From an uncultured Saprospiraceae bacterium (lineage in GTDB: Bacteria > Bacteroidota > Bacteroidia > Chitinophagales > Saprospiraceae), in contig CALLMH010000052.1 of assembly GCA_938007965.1 (NCBI GenBank), forward strand, positions 46,105-110,104: 64,000 nt of DNA, written 5' to 3'. Below the pieces are notes generated by a model, which saw nothing but the letters and a program-made list of their open reading frames with translations, did not search any database and had not been told where the DNA came from. Below, in pieces: positions 22,601 through 31,600 of the stretch. The first letter of the stretch is position 1; every line of letters starts with the position of its first letter. The position numbers and the translations under genes were made by a program.

Positions 22601-25600
22601 CTGGAGATTATTTCTTCATTTAATTCTCCTCCACATTCTAAGGTTATTGCTGGAGGTGCTGTAATTGTAGGGTCAGTAGTATCTTCAATTGTAAATGCTG
22701 CTGAAGTTGTCGACGAAAGGCCACACTCATCAGTAGCTGTAAATACAACAGTAACTGTTCCTGAAGCTCCACAAAGATTTGATAAACCTGTAAAATTATT
22801 GGACCATGTGATATTTCCACAAAGATCAGAAGCTACTGCTCCTCCATTATTACTAAGCCATGTTAGTAGTTGAGAATTATTACCTTCTCCATCGCACTCG
22901 ACGGTCATAGGTGCGGCTGGAGTATCAATCATCGGTACAGTCGTATCTTCTATGATCACTTCAGCGGTACATACAGCTGTGTTACCAGCTGCATCAATCG
23001 CTGTAAAGGTATAAGTTCTAGTTTCAGTATTGCCACACATGTTTTCTATGAAAGATACTTCGTTTACAATCGTAGGATCTGGACAATTATCTGCAAACAT
23101 AGCTGTTGAAATCCAAGCGGCTATTGCAGCATCATTTCCTGTATCTGTGCATTCTAGTGTTAGATCTCCAGCTGGAGGACAAGTAACTGTTGGTTCTTCA
23201 CAATCTTCTACGATTACATTGAAAGTACAAGTCGTAGTGTTACCCATAGTGTCTACTAGTGTATAAGTGACCAATGATGTTCCGAGCATAAATTCTATAG
23301 CATCCAGCCTTGGTAGACTATCTCCCATGGCGGTAGTTGCACCAGTGATCGAGTAAGAGAGATCGAAGCCTCCACAATTATCTGCAAAGATGGCATCTGT
23401 ACTCATATTCGCTGTCCAGTAACATTGTCCCGTATCGTTACATTTTATAACGTCATTTGATGGACATGACAGACTTGGTTCTTGGGTATCTACTACCGTA
23501 ATGTCAAAACTATCTCGTGCAGTATTTCCACAAGCATCTTCGGCTTCAAAAACTACCGTTGTCGTTCCTACTGGGAATTCAGCACCGGAGGTTAGTAGAT
23601 CTCCGTCCGCATTTGCAACTTGAGTTACTATTACGGCTTCATTACAATCAGCTCCTACTGGCGTAGAGAATACGACATTGCTTTCACAATTATCAACATC
23701 TACATTGATCGTTAGATCTTGACTTATATTTGTAAATGTTGGTGGGGTCATGTCATTTTCTACGATAATCATAGCGGAGGTTGTACTCATAGCCATGCAT
23801 TCATCTATTACTGTCCAGGTTACGGTGAGGTTTCCACCACAGAGATTAGGGACTGATCCATTGTAGTCATTTGTTATTGTGGTTTCTTGGCACCCTTCTG
23901 TTACAGTTACATCATTTAACCAAGGGATGATTGCAGCAGCTATATTATCACCACAAGCGACGATAAGATTTCCAGTATTGTGGATTATGGTAGGGGCTGT
24001 ATTATCTTCAATTATGAATACTGCAGTGTTTATAGAATCGTTTCCACATTCATCAGTTGCAGTGAAGGTGTATGTTTCAGTAATTGTTGTTACTGTTCCA
24101 GTACAAGTAGTACTGATAGTTGGTGTATTATATGTGATAGAGACATCACCACCACAGTCATCAATTCCAGATGCTGATTCCAACCATGTGGTTCGTATTG
24201 TTTCTACGGATCCATCGCATTCTACAGTATTGGTCGCCGTCGGCAATGTTAAGTTTGGTGCGGTTTCATCTATAACAATATAGTTTGCAAATGTCGTTAT
24301 TGTATTTCCACAATCATCAGAAGCTACAAATGTATATTGGGTTGTACTCGTCATACCGCATTGATCAGTAGGTGTGCCGGCTGTAAATGTCAATAGAACG
24401 TCAGCGTCGCAATTGTCTGCGGCACTCCCGTTTCCAAAAGCGGCTTCCCAAGTGGATAGCAATGCAGCTCTATCGGGAGCTGTACACTCTACGATCAAGT
24501 CAGTAGGAGGTATCATTATTACAGGACTCTGATTATCCACCAATGTTATGGTAGAACTGGCTGTAGCAGTTAGTGTGCCACAAGCATCAGTTACTGTCCA
24601 TGTTACTGATACTTCATCATTACCTGTCGTACAATCTGTAGGAAGAGCATCATAGTCATTTGTTACTGTTTCTAGACCACAGATGTCAGTTGTAGTATAT
24701 CCATTTAGCCAGTTTTGTACTATAGCTTCATTGTTCTGATTACCACATTCTATTATTATGGCTTCAGGTGCAATTATGGTAGGATTGGTAGTGTCTTCTA
24801 TGGTAAAGGTAGCAGTTGTATTAGCGGTTAGTCCGCATTCATCGGTTGCTGTGAATATCACAGTTGCGGAACCTGTATCTCCGCAGGCGTCAGATAGGGT
24901 GGTGAAGTTATTTGACCAAGTCACAGTACCGCAAAGATCACTTGCAGCGGCTCCACCATTTGAGTTAAGCCATGATATTAGTTCTGAATTATTTCCTTGT
25001 CCATCACACTCGACTGTCATTGGCATAGCCATAATATCTATAGTAGGATCAGATGTGTCTTGAATTATTACTTGTGCAGTACAAGTTGCTGTATTTCCTG
25101 CCGCATCGGTAGCAGTAAATAAATAGGTAGTAGTAGAAGTCATTCCACACATGTGATCTACATTAGAAATCATATTTGTAATTGTAGGATCAGGACAATT
25201 ATCATCAAAAGTCGCAGTAGCTAACCAAGCTGATATTGCTGCGGTATTACCCATATCACTACATTCTAAGATAAGATCCCCAGATGGAGGACAGGTCACT
25301 GTCGGTGCTTCGCAATCATTTACTACCACATCGAATGAGCATGTTACTTCATTCCCAGCAGGATCAATTAATGTATAGGTGACAGTTGATGTTCCTAATT
25401 CAAACATAACACCATCTAATCTTGGTAAACTATCTCCCATTGCAGTAGTGGCACCAGAAATTTCATATGACAAATCAAAACCTGTACAATTGTCTGCGAA
25501 AATAGCGTCAGTACTCATATCTGCTGTCCAGATACAAGTTCCACTAGCATTGCATTTCTCTACATCATTACTAGGGCAGCTTAATGATGGCAATTGAGAA

Positions 25601-28600
25601 TCGACCACTGTAATATCAAATGAATCTCTTGCTGTATTTCCACAAGCGTCCTCGGCTTCGAAAACAACTGTGGTAGTCCCCAATGGAAATTCTGCTCCAG
25701 AGGAAAGTAGGTCTCCATCAGTATTTGCCACTTGGGTGATAGTGATAGGCTCATTACAATCTGCCCCAACTGGAGTAGAAAATACGACTGAACTTTCGCA
25801 GTTATCTACATCGACATTCACCGTCAGGTCATTAGAAATAGAAGCAAATGTAGGTGGAGTGTTATCGTCGGCTACTATGATCATTGCAGTAGCAGAACTC
25901 ATGGCTCCACATCCGTCTATAACATTCCATGTAACTGTTTCCATACCTCCGCATAATGAAGGAATAGAACCCATATAATTATTGGTCACTGTATAGTCTT
26001 GGCATGCCTCGGTTACAGAGTAGTCCTCTAACCATGCCGTAATCATCGTACCTATGTCATCACCACAAGCTACTTCTAGATTTGCTGGTGCAGTGATGGT
26101 AGGAGCTTCAGTGTCAGTAATAGTATATGTGGAAGTTCCTGTCGATTGATTTCCACATGCATCTGTGACCGTGAACAAGTACGTATATGTCAATTGTGTA
26201 TTTGTACCCATACATGTTTCGTCTATTGTGACCAAGGCATGGGTGATTAATGGGTTATCATCACAATTATCAGTTGCTGATGCCATTGCCAACCATGGAT
26301 TGATTAATGTGCTTTCTGCACTACTGCAATCATTAGAATTTCCTGCAGGGGGTATTATAAGAGACGGATCAGTATTGTCTTCTGATATAAGATATGCAAT
26401 TTCCGAGATTGAATTTCCACATGCATCAGTTGCAGTGAAAGTGTAAGGTATGGTTTGATTGTTTCCACATCCAGAAAGTGCTGGACCTGTAGAAAAACTT
26501 AAAACTGGGTCATCACAGTTATCAACAGCGGTCATGCCACCAAAACTAGCTGTCCAAGCATCGATAAGTCCTTGTGCTGATGGACACTCAAGAATAAGAT
26601 CAACTGGAGGTGTCATTATGATTGGTTTCTCATTGTCAATTATCGTTATGGTCGAAGTCGCAGTAGAAGTTAATATCTCACAAGCATCTGTTACTGTCCA
26701 AGTGACTATAACTTCATTCATACCAGCTTCACACATAGTAGGTGCAGTGGTGTAATCATTGGTTACGGTTACATCTCCACATGCATCCTCAGCAGTATAA
26801 CCATCAAGCCAGTTGTTGATAATTGCTTCATTGTCTGTGCTTCCACACAATAGAGTGATGGCTGATGGAGCGATTATAGTTGGTACAGTATTATCTTCTA
26901 TGGTAAAGGTACCCATCGTAGTTGCAGTATTTCCACATTCATCTGTCGCTGTAAATGTTACAGTTGCAGATCCTGTAGATCCGCAGTCATTGCTAAGACC
27001 ACTGTAATTATTGGACCATAAGACAGAACCACATTCTTCTGTAGATACAGAACTACCACCGTTGCTATCTAACCATCCCAAAAGTGCTTCATTATTGCCT
27101 TCACCGTCGCATTCTACAGTTGGGCTTGTAGCGTTTGAGATTATTGGATCTGTTGTATCTTCGATGGTAATAGTTGCCGAACAAGTACTAGTATTTCCAG
27201 CGTCATCTGTTGCTGTGAATATATATGTTGTAACTGATGTCATACCACATTGAGTGTCTATACTGAAAATATCAGAACTAATGGATGCTGACATATCACA
27301 GTTGTCAGTGGCCGATGCAGCAGTTTCAAAAGCTATTATAGCGGCCTCATTACCAGGGTCACCACATTCTAAAGATATATCAGCAGGACAAGTAATGATA
27401 GGTGCTTGACAATCCTCTACCGTGAGGATAAAAGTACATGTCGCCATATTACCAGAGGCGTCTGTAGTGGTGTAAGTTATGGTAGATGCCCCTAGGCCAA
27501 AGACTACACCGTCTCCACTTACAGTATTGAATCCGGTAGCTGCTGACATCATCGGTGTAGCATCTCCTGTAATAGTGTAAGTCAAAGTAGCACCTGTACA
27601 ATTTTCATTAAAGAAAGGATCTAGGGCAGATGTCGCCGAAAAAGAGCAAGCACCTTCATCCGTACATACTGTCAGATCACTTGGGCAAGATAGTGTAGGC
27701 GTGTCATTATCTTCTACTATGATATTGAATGTGCAAGTAGATGTGTTTCCACAATTATCGGTGGCAGTGAATGATATGACGGATGTCCCGAGTGGGAATA
27801 GATCACCTGATGAAATATTTGCAGCATTGGGAGTTACAGTTACGGGCTCGTTACAATCCGTTGCTACTGGAATAGGGTAGTTTACTCTTGCTTGGCAGTC
27901 GGCAGTATTTACATTCACAATGATATCCTGAGTAGGACAATTAAGGAATAAAGGGGCTTCCGAATCTGCTTGGATAATAATATTGGCTGTTGCCGTACCC
28001 ATCGCACCGCAATCATCAATTACAGTCCATGTTACTGGTGTTGTAGATCCACAAAGATCTACTGCTGAAGCGTCAAAACTATTTGATACATCAGTAATCT
28101 GACATGCTTCGATTACTGAATAATTATCTAGCCAATCTAATACATTGAGACTGATGTCATCTCCACACTCTAAAGAAAGATCTGACGGAGGAGTGATCAT
28201 CGGAGCTTCGGTATCGGTAATCGAGAAAGTAGATGTACCAATAGATTGATTTCCACAAGCATCAGAAGCTGTAAATACATAGGTGTATGTTATTTCAGTA
28301 TCGGTTCCTGCACATTCGGAGTTTTGAGAGATTAGTGCAGCGGTTATATTAGGAGCATTGTCACAATCATCAGTTGCGGATGCAGATGCTAACCAAGGGT
28401 TGATTAATGTCAAAGGATCAGCGGCACAATCAGTAGACATTCCAGGGGTAGGTAGAGTCAATATTGGATCAGTCGTATCCGTGGTTATTAGGTAAGCAAT
28501 TTCAGAAATTGAATTTCCACAATCGTCAGTTGCCGTAAAAGTATATGGAGTTACTTCATTGCTCCCACAAGTGCCCGTAGGAGTTCCTACTGTGAATGAT

Positions 28601-31600
28601 AGTGTAACATCATCATCGCACTGATCAATAGCTGTCATGCCACCGAATGCATCAGTCCAAGTCAGGATGTCTGCCATTGTTGCAGGACATTCAAGGATGA
28701 GGTCTGCCGGTGGAGTCATGATGATCGGTTTATCATTATCTACTATTGTGATGGTAGATGATGCCATTGCTGTCTGACCACAATCATCTGTAGCTGTAAA
28801 TGTGACAGTCAGCATATTCATACCAGATTCACAACCAGGAAGATTTGCTGTAGTGTAATCATTGGAGATATTTATATTGTCCGAACAGATGTCATCTGCA
28901 TGAGCCAAAGATAACCACTGAATAATGCTTAGATCATTAGATTCTTCATTGCAAGACAGCGTTATATCAGATGGTGGAGTGATTGTTGGAACTGTGGTGT
29001 CAACAATTGTAAATCTTACCGTTATTGGATTTGAAATGTTATCGCATTGATCTTTAGCGGTATATTCTACATCATAATATCCAGTTGAAGGACATGAAGC
29101 ATCTGGTACGAAGTTTCCTACATTATAGTTATTTATAAAATCAGAAGCTGGTCCACATTGTTCTGTTACATCACTTGGTAAAATTCCGGAATTATTTGCT
29201 AACCAGGTAGAAAGGTCTGCGCCATTTCCATTTCCATCACATTCGAAAGTAACATCTGGAGCATTATCCGCTAGAATCGGAGCTATATTATCCTCGACTA
29301 CAACATTTGCAAAACAGATAGAAGAGTTTCCTGCATCATCAGCTGCTGTAAACTGATACTGCCTTGTATATGTCTGACCACATTCTGCGATTTCAAATAA
29401 TACCATACTGGTAAAGTCTAGATCTATATCACAATTGTCTGTCCCTGAGATAGAAGCTAACCAAGCCATAATTTCTGCCTCTTCATCATCCTCTTGACAC
29501 TCCAAGACTAAATGTTCTGGACATTCTATGATTGGATCTTCACAATCTTCTACTATAACGGTAAACATACAAGAAGCCATATTTCCATTTCCATCATCTA
29601 CTGTATACTCTATAGTGTTCATACCAACTTCTAATATCTCACCAGCTGCGCTTCCCATACCCGAAGATATGCCTGACGGGGTAGTTACTTCATAAGTCGT
29701 AGAAGTAGAACAACCATCAGTAAATAATGGGTTGACAGCAGAAGTTGCTGCCCAAGTACATTCTCCATCATCATTACAAATTACGATGTCGTTTGGACAA
29801 GTAATATTGGGTGCTGTATCGTCGACAACAGTAATATTGAATGTACAAGAGACGGTATTATTACATGCGTCAGATGCTAAAAATGTAACTCCCGTTGTTC
29901 CTATCGGAAATTCTGATCCAGAAGAAGGACCAGCTGATTGGACAATAGTCACTGGGATATTACAATCATCAGAAGTAGGTGTTGGGAAGAAAACCGTTGC
30001 CGTCGAGCATGCTGTTCCGTCGACATTGACAGACATATCAGCTGGACAATTGTCGAAAGTTGGAAGCGTTGTTTCTGGTTCTACTACGATTTCTCCAGTA
30101 GTAATTGTGCTGTTTCCGCATTCATCAGTTGCTGTGAAAGTTACGGTAATATTGTCACCGCATAAATCAGGTGCCGTACCATCGTAGTCATTGGTAAGCG
30201 TGATTGGTCCACCACATCCATCTTCCGCAGTCGGTACGTTTAGAAAAGTATTGATTAGTCCTGTGATGTTATCGCCACAAGCTACAGTTATGTCTTCTGG
30301 TAGTACTGTAAAGGAAGGTCCAGTATTATCTGTTGTGGTATATGTTCCTGGTGATGAGATGCTATTTCCGCATTCATCAGTAGCGGTGAATGAAAATGTA
30401 TAGGTAGAATTTCCAGCGCATCCATCCTCTACTACACTTACGAGGGTATTGGTAACTGTTACATTAGAGCAAGCGTCATTTGCTGTAGCTGCCATTGCTC
30501 CAGCCCAGAGGAAAGGGTTGGCTCCTTGACATGCGATTGGTCCAGGGTCAGCTGCAACTACGAGAACTGGAGGAGTGTTATCTTGGATGATTACATTCGC
30601 TACTTCGTTGACAGAGTTATTGCCACACTCATCCGTGACTGTAAACGTGTAAGGGGTTATTGTTGATCCTGGACATAGGGTTGTAGTTGTTCCAGCCATA
30701 GCTGTGACAACAGGATTCGGGTCACATAGGTCTTCAAAAATTCCATTACCATTGATGGCAAGCCAATTGGCGATGGCGCCTCCTGGATCAGCTGTTCCAT
30801 CACATTCAAGTACTAGATCAGTAGGTGCTAGAGTTACGATAGGAGCTCGCGTGTCCTCAATAGAAATTAATGAAGTAGCTGTCATCATATTATTACAGTC
30901 ATCAATAGCGGTAAAAGTTACTGTCAAAATATCTCCGCAATCGGGTAGAGCTGTAAAATCATTAGTAATGGTTACATCTCCATCACAGCCGTCAATACTA
31001 AATGCTGATGTTAAAAAATTCTGCAATATGGCATCATTGTTATCAGCGTTACATTCTAACGTTATACTAGCAGGGACAACTAGGGAAGGATTTGTGTTGT
31101 CTCTAATTTGCAATTCCCTTGTAACGGGTGCTGACTCATTTCCACACTGATCTACAGCGGTAAAGACCGCTGTGTATGTTTCTTGTATATTATCGATACA
31201 CATTGGATCTTCTACAGATACGCCTGTGAATGAGAATTCGAACTCAAATGTTCCGCACATTTCACTTACATCAGCATTGGTCAGGCCTCCATTAGAGTTT
31301 AGCCAAGCTTGTATATCAGCTGAATTACCATTTCCATCACAATCGACTATGGTCGGGTCAGTATTTGCAGGGGTAATGATAGGTGGTTCACTGTCCTCTA
31401 TGGTGATGGTAGCATAGTCTATTGATGTATTATTACATTCATCAGTTACTGTGTATTGGTAAGTTATTACTGATGTATTCCCGCAAGTATTGATATTTGA
31501 TAATTCGGACAAATTACTTGAGGCAATATTACAATTGTCCATAGCAGAGAACATAGCTTCAAAAGCCATAATATCTGCGGAATTTCCAGTGCCATCACAT

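Noticed and set aside
21628-30050. CRISPR-like or simple tandem DNA array
   Set aside because: The periodicity is at protein level with diverged codons and continuous coding; there are no short identical repeats with unique spacers.
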